Below, in pieces: positions 43,921 through 56,975 of a stretch of DNA of 64,000 nucleotides. The first letter of the stretch is position 1. Every line of letters begins with the position of its first letter. The position numbers and the translations under genes are program-made. The DNA comes from Blastobasis lacticolella (lineage: Eukaryota > Arthropoda > Insecta > Lepidoptera > Blastobasidae): positions 4,240,463 through 4,304,462 of the forward strand of contig LR990051.1 in assembly GCA_905147135.1 (NCBI GenBank), written 5' to 3'. The notes under the pieces are model-generated. The model was not told the DNA's origin. It was given only the letters and a program-made list of their open reading frames with translations, and ran no database searches.

Positions 43921-46900
43921 TATTACTATAAAAAATTAAATTTTTATTAAATTAAATTTAAATTTTCATTGAGATTTTTATTTTTCGAAAAGATACCAAG
44001 CGTCTTTTATTAGTAAGCATATTATTCAGAGAGCCTAACTACCTATTAAAACTTATTTATTTTATTTACCTTAGAAATATAGATATACACACCTCAAAAA
44101 TGTTCTGAAGACTTCTGGAAGCTCCTCTGTTTGCACTCGCCTCGTCATAGACGTTTTTTGATTAATGACCCGTCGCGGGTCAGATATCCATTGTTCCCTT
44201 TGAAATTCCGACACTCATTTATCAAGCTTACCGTTCCGTTCTCGAAATTAACACTGCGACGTAATCCACGAACTGAAGAGGATTTTGGTATGTTTCTAAA
44301 AATTATAATCCCTCTTTTGTAAAACTTTGACAAATGTCAGTAATTTTTTTTAGTTCATTTTAGTGACTTTTATTATGGAGTAGATACAGCTTGGAGGTCG
44401 TCAAGGAGAACGTTTTACAGGGGTAACATTAAGACTTTTGGAAAATGTACCGAAATTCTGAAAACTGGATAATATAGACCATGTCGTGTGAAAGCTTATA
44501 GTATGATTTTTGGTGGCTGCTGTTAGTATTGCCTACCCGGAAAAAGGCGTAATGGTATGTGTGTCATCGTCCTAGCTCTTTCTCCTTGATTTCGCCAAAT
44601 ATTCGGAATCTCGCGTCCGACTCGGCGATGTCAATCCATAGCTTTTAGGCCTCCCTCCTCCTGATACCGCAGGTTTAGATAACTTTTACTACGTTTTCAT
44701 GGGGCTACCGCCATATGTGAGGTTAACTACGTAAATGAATACATAGGTTGTACTTGTTCTTGGTACAATATACACAGGAACACCTAGCTCCAAACTAGAC
44801 ACATTAAAAACAGAACATGTAACAAGATACCCCTTCAGTGAGTATAAAAACAACTAATAGCAATGTTACTAACACCAATGAAGATACCAACCAAACATAA
44901 CGTTACCAAAATTGGTGTCAAGTGGATTACGAGTCGAATCACGCTACCACTATTGACGAAGCACTTAAGATTTCGGATTATTGTTTTAGATCTTATCGCT
45001 ATGTTTTTCTATCAAATATTACACGTCGTAATGACATCAACGACTAAACACATAAAAATAAATGGTGGCCACTACAAAATTATTTTAAATTGATTTGATT
45101 ACTTCCTGCTTAAAATCGACGTTAATATCATCACATTAATCTACAAGTATGGTAATCATAATAAAGATATACTGCTTATTAGACATCATTTATGTGGCTA
45201 CTAAATAGAGATTTAAATTGTTTCACATACATGGGGACTAATCTCCCTAAAACAATGTTTTAAATTAGTATTCAACATACATACAATTAGTAATTCTATT
45301 AGGAAAAAATGTTTGACTCTTTCATTTACTACCCGATCAATTAAACAGTTCAGAGAGTTTGAAGTATAATTGCTGATCGGTTCGGTTGATCGAAATGGGA
45401 TAAGAGGTGAAACCTTGGAAAACATTCATATTGGAAGAAAAGTTACTCAAAAGAAGATACATACAGCCATTCACTTTGAAAATAAGCACACAAATGGAAA
45501 TAATGTAGATAATCGGTAACCCGCTGTAAGTGTATACCTCGAATAGGCTGGTGAATAGTGCGGTTGGCGGTAGGCCGGCGAAATTTACCCGAACACTGAT
45601 TTTGACGTATCGTTTTGCAGAGCTACACCCTGAAAAATTACTCACAGGCAAAAGTACGCCTGGTTTCCTTCAATTAAACTCACGTATCCTTCAGAAGGTT
45701 TAATTTGACAGTTATGTCATTTTATATTTTTTATTTCCTTATTTATAATTTTCTAGGGCGCAAATGGCAATGCTTTGTCTTATTAATACCCGTCATTACT
45801 AAAACCTGCAGACAATGAAATAACACGGCATTCAAAAAACAATAGATTATTCAACGCCACATGTCCAAACAAATGTCAGAGAAGACAAATTACAAAACAA
45901 TCAAGGAACAAGATAACGTCGCATTTAAAAACCATAAATTGAGACTTATAGCCTCAGGCCATCAGTAGATTAAAGCACGGTATATCAAATAACGCCCGCA
46001 CCATCGCGGTAATCGACCCCGAGTGACATCACAAAACTTCCCCAAAGTATTTACATCAGACTCGAAATTAACCAAACAATATTAATCATAGGCTGAGTCA
46101 AAGCGCCCCTAGGAGCGCTGAGTACGATAATGATATATGCGATATTTGATGATAAACAATCGGGGTCATTTATTATCTGTCCGTTATTTGACAGGCGGTA
46201 GGCAGATGTCATTTGTCATTTTCCTGGAGCCGCGGGTCCCTTCGTTACGCCGACGCCTACGGCCGCCCTGACACTGGTTAGCTACCAACCGACAAAGTTC
46301 GCCCCCGCCACGCAGATCCCAACCTTACTCGCCAGCGATAGAACCCAAAATCGTTCGAAGAAAAAATCAATCTTGATTGTTTTCAGCATGAACGATTATG
46401 ATAGATGAAAGAGTTAGCGCTCCCACAAAGCTGATGGAACGTCGCCGATCGGTGGACCTTGTGGTTGAGGCCGCAAGGTTTAATATCAAGAAATGTGCGG
46501 CCACAGAGCCTGTCTCGGTGAATCGTGTTATTGAAGATGAAACAGTAATGGATGGGGATAGGGAATGCGTGAACGGTGTCGGAGATGTATTGTTATCGCT
46601 CCTGTTTATCAGCCAACCACGATCGCTCTACGTAAATAATTACTTTTTCAAAGGAACATACCGTTCGTGCTACTGGTAATATATTCATTATATCGTGACA
46701 TCTCACAAAGCGCCATTAAAATAAATAAAAATACTTTAGAGCTCTGAAGCGGCTTCGATAAGATCGGCTCCTTGTTTTATTGTCACTGCGGCATATTTGG
46801 AATACTCAACTGAATCATTAGCGGCGCAAGCCATTGGGGCATTTTAAAATTTGTTCATGGAATGATTCTTTAAAATTTTACAGCTCTTCTTGGCCGCTCG

Positions 46901-47482
46901 TTTCGCGTGAAGAGTAATTAAGTTTAAAAGTAAAGTGTTAAAGTTTTAAGAGGTGGCGTAAACCGCTGACAGCGCCTTTGCTGTGAAATTCTGCGTTTAA
47001 TACCTCGGCGGGTGCGCCGGCTTGTAATGCGAAATGCATGTTGAACATTTTTAGAGGCGTTTGTTGTTTTTCGGGGTGTTTCCCACGGGGCGTCACGTCG
47101 CCGTCCGCGGATGTGCCTACTAAATCAAATGTTTAATTTCCCGCGCGAAACAAGGAGCTTTGTGCTCGCCCTTCGGAGGATGTTGCGTGGAAAAATTATG
47201 TTTGCGCCCGCCGCCTTCCTAGCGGCACAATGGCCGGAGCCGCCGCCTCCAGAAATTTATTCGCCTCTATTTCACTTACGTCATAATAATTCAAAAATAC
47301 CTCGTCTCGCGCCCCCCAGAAAGAGTTAATTTGCACGGCTGTTGTTTGCGGGAACGCTCGCCTTTTGAAGTTATCTTTTTGCGTCTGTCACGGTAACTTA
47401 CAGGTATTTCGGGATACTTAAAAATCTTTATTACTTATAAAAGTGTCGTTTATCACATCCTCCATAAAACACACTCTTTTTT
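43921..47482. other. Repeat-poor, no gene seen
   Basis: A low-complexity A/T run at 43930-43990, then largely unique-looking sequence. From about 46150 the DNA becomes CpG-richer (46230-46340, 46940-47110, 47180-47340). Frames at 46398-46679 and 47111-47329 show no domain. No recognisable transposon was seen over these 3.5 kb. Confidence 0.5.
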
Positions 47483-47625
47483 TTATGTTATACGGCAGAC
47501 AAACAGGCAAGCGGGCCACCTGATAGGAGGTGGTCACCGCCGCCTATGGACATCAGCAACACCAGGGGAGTCACCAACACGTTGCCCGCCTCTGAAGAGA
47601 CCTCTAAAATCCATTATCTATTCAT
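47483..47625 (-). mobile_element. CR1-like 3' end, antisense
   Basis: The plus strand has ATGTTATACGGCAGACAAAC, AGGCAAGCGGGCCACCTGAT, GGTCACCGCCGCCTATGGAC, ATCAGCAACACCAGGGGAGT and CACGTTGCCCGCCTCTGAAG AGACC. The minus strand codes the RGLF...GVADVHRRR end as at 22495. The only clear transposon piece in about 8.5 kb. Confidence 0.85.
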
Positions 47626-50600
47626 TTAAGAAGCGACTTTGTTTAATACACTGCCTTAAAACCCTACAATATTTCCTAAAGAAGCTCCCCCGAAATCGAA
47701 CTCCGGCGCAACCTTGTCCGCATGAATACATTACGCGGCGGAGAGTGCCGTCGGGCTTATAACGCGGGTGCCGCTAAAATATTCAATGGCTTGTTCTCAT
47801 CTGTCAAACGCATTCTTTAGTTCATTACTCTTCCCCGACACGCGGGTTAATCTTTCATTGTGTCCCGGATAAAAACGGATCTACTCGTGTTCCTGTATTG
47901 AATTTTATTTTCCTTTCAAAGTCACGAAAAAAAGATTCCGCGTAATGGTTCTGTGTGAGTTGCGTTTTGTGTACAATTGAACTTGGAACGGGAGGAAGAT
48001 TAATGCTCCAGATGGATTGTTCGTGACGCTTTAGTTTGAGGTCTTCTAAGAAACATATTATGATGGCGGAGATCACGGACAGATTACATTGTTAAGTAAT
48101 ATACGACTACCATTTCAAGATGACATTGTAATCAGGCATTCATAATAAGATATGCAATCTATTTTTTTTTTTTTTGTCTTATTTTTGGTACATAAGTTAG
48201 CATTCATCATTTATGATTTAGGTAGTTCATAAAAAGCTTGAAGAGGTATTATTACTAACTTGTATTCTAGTCTTCAGCAACCACTGTTCAAGATACAAGG
48301 TATCAAACACGCTCGCTACATTATTAGCAACAAACTGAATAGGATGTTCGCAAGACATTTAACCAGCGCCGCAAATGCTAAAATATTATGAATAGTATCT
48401 ACTTATTTTTAATTAGAATCGAATGTGAACATGCTCGCGTGAGTGCTGTGCAAGAGATACATATCAGAAATCAAGATGTAGCCACACTTAATGGTAGAGA
48501 TGACTTTGTATGATAGAAACGTGTATTATCACACTGTTTTAATGACTTGTACAGTAACCGTTCTTAGGAATAAATTAGTACCGGCAAGAATGGGAGGTTA
48601 TACGAGATCACAGATAAATGCAGAAATAATGTTCATGCAGACGACAGCGTGGTAGCAGAGGAACGGCTAATAGTCGATTTCTTTGTAAAATGAATGTGGA
48701 GTCGGCGTTGTCAGCGGAGTTTAGCAAGCTCTCTGTGAAGATTAATCTGCGGAGTGATTTATATCTAACGTCACTTTGATAAATGATAATGACTGTATAG
48801 AACAAAATGTTGAACGATTATTATAGGTATTCTATTCACGTATACTGTCGTATAATTTGTATGCGTACGAAAACAACATTAACAACACCGGACGAATTAA
48901 TAAAGTTGTAATGGTGAAACGTGAAGCTAGCACGAATGTAATTGACATTAATATTGCAATTGGCCTTCGCGAGCTCAGCTGTGAATTTAAAAATTCACAT
49001 GACCCAGAACCGGGAACTGTGGTCGTAATTAATTAACGGGTGTCGCTGGCAAATTTTGTCTCCACTCGACAGTTGGACAAAAACAGGGATAATTTATATC
49101 TGTGGCAGCCCTGCTTCCCCGCGGCAGGTTGAAAGAGTCACGGCCGTGATTGATGGCGCCCGCCCCCGCCCCCCTCGCCGCCTAACAACCGCCTAGAACT
49201 GACAAACTACGCCATTGTTGCCCTCAGGAAATCATAAGACATAACACTCAAATTTATTACCCTCCTCATACCACGTCATTAAGATAATGGTTTTGTATTT
49301 TATAACGTCCATGTTTACAGTCGCCGATAGAGCGAAATCGAGAGTCCTCTTGGCAGACGAAATCTGAAGTTATTACTTCAACGATCTCGAAGAAAGGGGT
49401 CACGAAACAGTCATAAAATTCAATGGCAATAAAACTTCTTAACAACTACATAAATCTGCTCCGGGTTATTTTGAAATAAATTATAATGGAGCCGTAAAAA
49501 TTGGACGGACCGCTCTGGCAGTTCCGAATCCTACACGACGCCCTAATAGAAAACTGCTCCGTGACGCGCGTGTTTTGTGTCAAATCATCGTATAATGAAA
49601 AATATGAATTTGTCGAGGGGCGCATTAATCTCCGCTTGTCCACATGAACCTCATTTCCAGACATTTAAATACAAAGCTCGATAGAGTGATAAATTATGAA
49701 TGAAATACTAACGATTCCGATTCAATGGCCACGACTCGTGTTTGGAACGTCACAACAAAAAGCGTTGTAGCATCTTCAACAATGGAGTTATAAATATGGG
49801 TTTCTGTAATACTCTTTTCATCTCTATTGTGCATCGTGCTTCACTCTCCTTCCGCCTGATCAGCTCGGCGTTCGGTTCGCTTTTATCTTCATTGTTATCG
49901 AGAAATATATTAATTATTGCGTCTATTCACCGTACAGCCCTGAGTGAAATTTTTCCGAGGGCAATAATTTATGCATTTGAAATGGGCTCAGGCCGCCGCC
50001 TGTCCGCCGTCAGCGATAGACCAGTCTACGGCCGTATCTTTAAATGCATCTGACACAGTTAATCTGTATAAAGTTATTATTGCCTCGCCTTTCAACCGAC
50101 TTAATTGGCTGCTACCGGCTAGTGTAAACTCATGTGTTAGCGATAAAGTAACTGAATAAATTCGAGTTTTAAATACACGCTTCACGATCGCTGAGCACGA
50201 ATGCGAATTGCATGCCCGCCGCCTTTATTGCAGTCTTGTTTACCTAAACGATATTTTTTCAGATGCAAATGCATTATGCTAACGACGTGCTCGATCTTAT
50301 CTGGTTCCTTGATAATATTGTTTTCTGGCGATGTTGAAATGTTGAATTGTCGGAATTCGTTAAGTTGGATATTTATCGGTGTGTGCGGTGAGTCCCGAAT
50401 TAGCGCGGCGGGCCGTGTCGCGGATTACTGGGGCCCGCTGACTGTTGCCAACGTCTCAATAAGCCGCTCCGCATTTTTACGGCCCCTATATCCGTTTCGC
50501 TGCGTAAATACACTTAATGACCGACATTTCGTGAACGCTTTTATTGTGAAGTTTTTATTATCAAGAAAATCATTTGTTTAGTCTACGTACGGTTATTGCG

Positions 50601-52600
50601 AGCGACTCGGTGCGTTTCGGGGTTTATTAGGGGCACTTTATTACCCCTTTATGCGCCGTCTTTTAATGCAGAAACATTGGCTTTAAAACGCCCTGTCGGC
50701 CGGATGGCGATAATTAAATCTGATTTTAATCTGCAAATATGATTACGTTCCGTTATTACGTTGCAATCTTAAAAGCTTTTTTTCAAGTGGACCAAATTAC
50801 CAAATCTCGGTAGCTGATCTTTATTTTCCGAGAGTCTAGATAAGAAACGGTTGGCTTTACGGCGCGGCGCATGACTTGAAAGGTGTTAATACGCCGCCGC
50901 GCCCGCGCCGGTAGCCTGTGCGTGATGCAAAATAGCTGTAATTTAACGTTTCGGAATTTCCGCCTGCGCTCCGAAATTAAACATTCGGGCAAAAAGTCAA
51001 CACCATAATCTTCCACGGCCGTAAAACAGTGTCAGACCACTATAATAATTTTGGAACAGTCTATTAAGTGAATCTTTATGGTAATGGCGGAACAGAAGTC
51101 GCGACCGCGAACGAACGGCCTGTTATTTTGATACATTATCATATTTAAACAATTCAGATGATAATAGACACGTCGGGCGAAACCCTTTGGTAATATAAAT
51201 GGTTGTATTATTATTTATTTATGGGTTTCCTTCCTCCGGCCGGGGGGCGATGTAGCATATTTCATTGGGCGAAAAAATGCTTCGCAGTCGTGAGTTTATA
51301 CTGCGCCGGATCCGGTTTGAGTACCTGAAACGACTCGCTATAAGCTTGTTGCGGTAATAATAAAGATTTATGCGACATTCGGCGGTAGCGTGTTTTGTTC
51401 TCTGTTACGAGCCGATTCGCTTTCTGCAAGATCAATAGCGCTCTTTATTGTAAGCGCTGAGTTATCGTCACCGCTCGCTCTTTCAGCCCGCGCGATAAAT
51501 CCTGCCCCCGCTGCTTTCAATTTCTTATTATCGCCTTTTACATCTTCACTGACGTCGTGTTCTGTGTTCCCTTTTTTATCCCTCACCGTCTCTGCGAGCT
51601 TTACGATTATGTCTTCAGCGGAACAATATAGGATCACTTTAATTACGCGCTTAGCTCGCTTGTTTACGAGCGCTGCGACAATGTTGGGTGTCTCTATTCT
51701 CACAAGTGCGTCGCAAGAACCGTCATGTGAACACGGCTGCGCGGGTTTTTCGAGTAATCTCATTATTACGTCTCGCGGCTCGGTGATTAAGCGCTTGATT
51801 TATGGCATGTGCAATTTGCATCGTAGCGCTTTTTGCCCACACTCGATGATTACCGTCCGTATCGTGTCGGGGCTAATGATAGTTATTTCATGGCTCGCCG
51901 TCCGCTATCAGCGACGTTTCATTAAACCCCTTTACATACATTACGTCGACGTGTACGTCTGATTATGTTAATGCCGTGTCGTATAAGGCAGCCGTTCGCC
52001 GTATCTTTAGCCTCTACGATCGTTAATGAATTGTTTACCGCGTTCGTTTCGAATTTTATCGCTGCCACGGCTCCCGTTTCACGTTAATCAGCAATGTTTA
52101 TGCATAACGCAACGATCGGGTAATGACTAGCTTCGTAACTTCATATCGTTTTCGTATGCGTTAATTTCGTGTTCGGAATATGTACTTGTTTTAGCCCTTT
52201 CTTTAAGTTTTTATATTCGTTTCGAGTAACTTTATTAGATCACGTTCGAGTTCACGAAGTTGCTAAAGCAAACTGTAGCTAGGTATCTTTTGTTTTGTGT
52301 TTGCCATGTATATTTTAAATTTTTAATTATTCCTCCCGCCCATTCGAAAAACATTGTCCAAACGAAACATAGATTTCCAAACAAAGAATACCCAATTATT
52401 ATGCAATAATGTTTCTGTTATATTATGCATGTAGGTATGTTTCGTTAAACGACATAGTCAATTGTGTTCTGTCCATATAATTTAGCCGGCAACAAATAAC
52501 GTAACAACACGACATATGCGTGTCTGTGTACTATTGATGCGAAGTTTATTGCTTCCAGCGTTTATTTGTTTTGGACGATTCATTTTTTATTATATTACAG
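47626..52600. promoter_or_regulatory. Repeat-poor, CpG-richer candidate regulatory domain
   Basis: Five kilobases with no recognised transposon apart from a T run at 48163-48177. Local CpG- and GC-rich patches are at 49130-49200, 49980-50050, 50380-50480, 50860-50920 and 51400-51800. Homeodomain-type TAAT and TTTATGG/TTTATTG sites and GATA motifs are frequent, as expected in any AT-rich DNA. The longest open frames of the window lie here (51390-51962 plus, 190 codons; 51368-51763 minus, 131 codons; 50201-50581 plus, 126 codons), but none shows a domain. Absence of insertions suggests constraint; that is inference. Confidence 0.35.
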
Positions 52601-52623
52601 TCCAGGAAAATCGTATATTTTAC

Positions 52624-53433
52624 ATTGCAAAGGGTCAGGTATGTGCGATTTTCGCATATGTCATAGGCCTTTATCAAAAATAAATTTTTCGAGCTTGGAG
52701 TGCTACCGCAAGCTCAGCAATGTCCATGAAACGCTAAAAATTACGACGTTTTTGGGGTCACTCACTAATATCTCCAAAACCGTGCGTTGTAGAGAAATGT
52801 GATCTTTAACCGAATGAAAGCTATACAATTCTTTACTACTTTTGTCTAACACACTTTTTCAAATTCCCAGTAATTTACGAGCAAAACACTCAACAACTCA
52901 AAACAACAGCTTCACTTGAGCTGTAGAACCTTGCTTGTTGTCAAATTTCATGACTGTAGGTTAAATGTTTTGATAAAGTTGTTTGTGACTATGCCATTCA
53001 CACTCATAGAGTAACGTATATTTACTGCTAACCTATAATCATGTAAACCGCTAACCAACAAGCAAGGTTATAACTCATGTAAAGGGGAAAAACCAAAACT
53101 GTTAAAATATTATACTTACAAATCATAAAAACACATGTGCAATTTGTGCTACATTTTTCATACACTTGCTAAGAAATGTCCACAATCGAGAGTGTGTTGG
53201 GAAAGCTCGTAAATTGTGGGATTTTGAAAAAGTATGTAAAGCAAAAGTTGTAGCTTAAATTCAGTGGTAGAATACTTTTCTCTACGTCGCCAAATTTTTA
53301 TATATTACTCAGTTACCCAAAATACGTCGTAATTTTCAGCGTTTCATGGCACCTCGAGGTCGAAAACTTGGATTTTTAATTAAGGCCTCTACCTACTTTA
53401 TCCAAAAATTGCCCATACCTCGCCTTTTGCAAG
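52624..53433. mobile_element. Large imperfect foldback element, ~810 bp
   Basis: Left arm about 52624-52965 and right arm about 53029-53433 are inverted repeats with a ~60-bp centre. Anchors: 52725-52749 pairs with 53324-53348 at 24 of 25 positions. AACCTTGCTTGTTG (52927-52940) pairs exactly with 53056-53069. GCAAAGGGTCAGGTATG near 52627 pairs with the complement of CATACCTCGCCTTTTGC near 53414. Alignment is broken by small gaps, so it is old. No transposase frame. A single-stranded copy would form a very long hairpin, a possible endogenous siRNA source. Confidence 0.8.
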
Positions 53434-53955
53434 ACAGGTACTCTTTTTTCAAACCAATTAATTGGGCTATTAGGTATACGTATAATGCCCAACGTTTTTC
53501 AAAAATTCAAAAGACCAAATCAATCAATTACCTATTGATTTATCTATACTCACGGTACATCGTAGATTGAAATATTTTATTAGCTACTCTGTAAACTGGA
53601 AGCCAAAACTGTAATATTTTTCATTTCTGTCTGTCTACCTGTATTTAGGTCGCGCATCACTCCAAAACTACTAAATGAATTTAAAATAAGCTTGGTATGA
53701 TTTAAGTTCATACTACAAGGTAGGACATTGGATACTATCCCAATGGATTTTATCCCGAAATTCATCACGATTCTCTTGGAAGAGAGGTACATGTAGTGAT
53801 TCATTAACGCGTAGTCCGATTTCAATCATTATTTTTTTGTTTAAAAGTAAATATTTCATGGTTTATTTTTAGGTCGTAATAACTTAAAACCCGAAATGTA
53901 CAGGCCTTTGAACGTACGGCTCATCTTAAGCTGACTTGTGCAATTTATTAATAAA
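53434..53955. other. No gene seen
   Basis: AT-rich. Small frames lack motifs. Confidence 0.6.
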
Positions 53956-54062
53956 ATAATCATCTTGGCGTTAATGCCGGTTGTGCTCTCGCGCACGAGG
54001 GCCCGGGGTTCGTCTTGACTATTATCCATGATTTGGCAGATCAGATCCTTACAGTGGAGGAT
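53956..54062 (-). mobile_element. tRNA-derived SINE 3' fragment, antisense
   Basis: The plus strand reads AATAATCATCTTGGCGTTAA, TGCCGGTTGTGCTCTCGCGC, ACGAGGGCCCGGGGTTCGTC, TGGCAGATCAGATCC and TTACAGTGGA, the complement of the SINE tail and 3' body. The promoter-bearing head is absent, so it is a 5'-truncated copy. Confidence 0.82.
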
Positions 54063-54116
54063 AATTTCTCTCTGCCTGATTTGAACTAGAAGTATCTCAC
54101 AATAAATACAATCGTG

Positions 54117-54230
54117 GAGTTTTCAAGTCCAAAGTAAAAAGCTACTTAAGACATACCAAAGAACCTGTAGTCCACGCGAACGAAGTCTCGGACTCAGCTA
54201 GTGAAATAATAAGAAACATAAAATAATAAT
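54117..54230 (+). pseudogene. Possible retrotransposon C-terminal remnant
   Basis: An open stretch reads VFKSKVKSYLRHTKEPVVHA, NEVSDSASEIIRNIK, stop. The FKSKVKSYL block resembles the extreme C-terminus of jockey/CR1-type polyproteins. It overlaps the complement of the repeat boundary ACTAGCTGAGTCC...GACTTCGTTCGCGTGG. Confidence 0.4.
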
Positions 54231-55688
54231 AATTAATATCTAATTTTATTCAAAGTCTGAAAAAGTATTTCAATACCATCACATCTGATATTCGGTGTAG
54301 ATGCTGTATGTAATGGTGTATCTCTGCCATTTCTACACTATAATCCTAAATATAGAATTTGATACTTTACTAAATCGTTTTACCTGTATTCTTACAAGAT
54401 GAACGCATTACCAACCAACGAACGATTCGGCGAACGATTGCTCAAACCCTGGTGTCGTTACTCCTGTCGTGTGCCTACAAATAGACAATATCGTACGTGG
54501 AACTAAACGGCGAGCCGCGAAATTTATGAATCGACCGGAGAGCTGCCTTCCACACAAAAGTTGTTTATCGCCACCTCCGTTAGGGTTGGCAATTTGTGAC
54601 TCTGCTAGATTTGAAGTGTTGTGGAAGACATCGTTTATTTTTTGGAAATCATTCGGTATTCCATTTATTATAGTACTACATACAATCATACACCTAGATA
54701 CAACGGAAAGCAAAAGTCTAAATTCATCGATATTCTTTGCACTAACAAACTCTACACCAAGGATGCTGAAGACCGAGCCTGGTTAAGAGAGACAATCAAG
54801 TTGGTATAGAAACATACGATGGAGTAGGTACACTAGACTGTAATTTTATTACAGCAGAATATGAAGATCATACTTAATACTGTCCCATGTTTTAGTGCTG
54901 GCGTTAATAGCTCGATATATTATCCGTAGAATGGCACCCCGCAGTGTGTTGTCCGACATTATAAGGTTTTTATTATTTTCCTTTTATTCTTTATCTTTTA
55001 TCTGCCCATACAGTCGATTGTGTTCTTAATTTATGGCGGCTTTTAAAAGAAACGGTATACAGAAGCCGAGGGCTTTGATTTGTGTCCGTTATGTTTTTAT
55101 TGGGCATCTCATTCGTATGTGATTTTTTACAGATTAGAATGTCATACAGCCCACCTGTTTTGAAGTTAGAAATAATATTACGAGGCGATAAAATGTTAAT
55201 AACTACGTCTATACTATCATAAATCTTTTAAAAGGCCGTGTCTGTACTTAAAAGATATATAATAAAAAATATTCGATTTAGGATTCTGGGACGTAAATAC
55301 ACCCAGAACTTTTTAACAAGGGTTTCAAATTTGTCTGAAAATCTCTAAGCCTGGCACAACTTTGAAAAGTTATATGTTAATGAATTTCTGACAATCCACA
55401 AGCAGAGATATTGGTTTCAGGATCACGTCTACAAAATTTCATTGGCTTTGATTGCGTAATATGGAAAACATTTATTTATTTATTTAGGTTAAAGACCAGC
55501 AGAATTGTTGTTGATGTGGCTATATTACACAGTGTTGAAAGTCATTTTAAATCAAGTAGAGACAGTTTGACTTCAACCACTCGTCCAGTCTGTTCTTGAA
55601 GGAATTCATGGACACGGCTGCACAAGATTTAGTGATACCTAATTTGTTGTAGTTTAATACCACTCTTTTTTTTTATATTAGACAAGAT
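54231..55688. other. No gene seen
   Basis: Small frames at 54408-54809. The last ends KDAEDRAWLRETIKLV, possibly a trace of the RTE-like DAEDRxKWR motif. Otherwise nothing supported. Confidence 0.5.
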
Positions 55689-55752
55689 AGGCATTTGACC
55701 GTCACTCAACAGAGTGGCGGTCAAATGCCTTCTTCTCTAACAAGAGAAGAAG
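55689..55752. other. Two adjacent hairpins with identical AACA loops
   Basis: Hairpin 1: AGGCATTTGACCGTCACTC (55689-55707), loop AACA, GAGTGGCGGTCAAATGCCT (55712-55730), 19 bp with one non-Watson-Crick pair. Hairpin 2: CTTCTTCTCT (55729-55738), loop AACA, AGAGAAGAAG (55743-55752), perfect. They share two bases at the junction. Function unknown. Confidence 0.75.
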
Positions 55753-56854
55753 TAATGTGCACTATTAGGTGCTCGCTCTAATTGCATTTCGTGACCTCTG
55801 TGCGACTTGCTCCTCTTTTTCGTAACAAACATTTCATTAATATGAATTGTATTGGTCTGATTGGTGAGAATGTTGTACGTTTCATTATAATCACTACGCA
55901 GCCGTCTTTCTTCCAGGGTAGTGAAACGGAGTATGCGCAGTCTTGCTTCCTATGATCAAAACTACCTTTGTATAGAGCGCGCTCGCGAAACACTCCTCCT
56001 TAGCCAAATCAGATTCATTTTAACAGGTAATTCGCAACGCAACATAATCATCGCAACGCAATATAACATAGATCATCGATCAAAGCGATTACGAAAATCG
56101 ATACAATTGAAACTACGGTCGATCACTGCGTAATAAATTACGCCTAATCCATCATCTGACATATCTCATTGATAAAATTAATTAACTATCAATTCCTTGT
56201 GTGTCGAGACAGGAACATTTTTAATCTCTAGTTATAGTCGTGACTCGTGTAATGACGTAAAAATTAATGGAACACATAGCTTAACACGCTAGTTTGCTTG
56301 TAAGACTATTAGCTTACTGTTTAATTTAGAAAGTTTGTGAGGATGTGTGTTACTTTCCCACAGAAGCTACTGAACAGATTTTTATGAAACTTTGCGTAGA
56401 TATATTTGCCTTATAATCCCGAAATTTAATGTGGATCGTTTAATCGAACTTTAGGTAAGCGGACAAAACTGTACAACTGAGTTCGTTAACATAAACTTCT
56501 TTATGACTGTAAAATATTTTCTTGACCAAATTGGTTCTTGACAGACCAATCGATTTGTATGAATTTCCTAAATGGCAGTAATTGGTTCCGCAAAACCAAA
56601 ATTTAGCACGCACCTTATTTTTTCATATACGATTAAGAAAAGTAAATACAACACAAACATTCAAACATAGTTTTAGAATTAATCATTATAATGTGTTATG
56701 GAAATTATATAAAAAATGATATATTACCGATTTTGCCTGCAATAGCCTATCAATCATCATGGTAAATGTTATTAATAGTGTAGATGTGTTGGGTTCGAAA
56801 TCAATCATTGTTTTTATAGTCATGTCGGCTATCTTGAATTTGGTTTATGGTAAA
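55753..56854. other. No gene seen
   Basis: AT-rich. Nothing supported. Confidence 0.6.
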
Positions 56855-56975
56855 TCTGTCATCATCATCGTAAATAGCCTATTGTAGTCCATTGCTGGAC
56901 ATGAGCCTCCTTCTCCTTAGTACAGAATATTTCTGTAATCTCCACGCTTCAAAGCGGCTTAGGGATCGCGATATT
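56855..56975 (-). mobile_element. Family A-related 3' fragment, antisense
   Basis: The plus strand reads GTCATCATCATCGTAAATAG, CCTATTGTAGTCCATTGCTG, GACATGAGCCTCCTTCTCC, TAATCTCCACGCTTCAAAGC. GATGAT tail, CAGTGGACT-like and GTGGAGATTA blocks are in the family A order but diverged. Confidence 0.55.

Noticed and set aside
48836..48870. ACGTATACTG-type sequence resembling a conserved insect Hox-cluster microRNA start
   Set aside because: The match ends after about ten bases and no good precursor hairpin was seen; too short to support.
50201..50581. 126-codon frame in the CpG-richer domain
   Set aside because: No domain or codon signal. Stop codons are depleted by base composition in this stretch.
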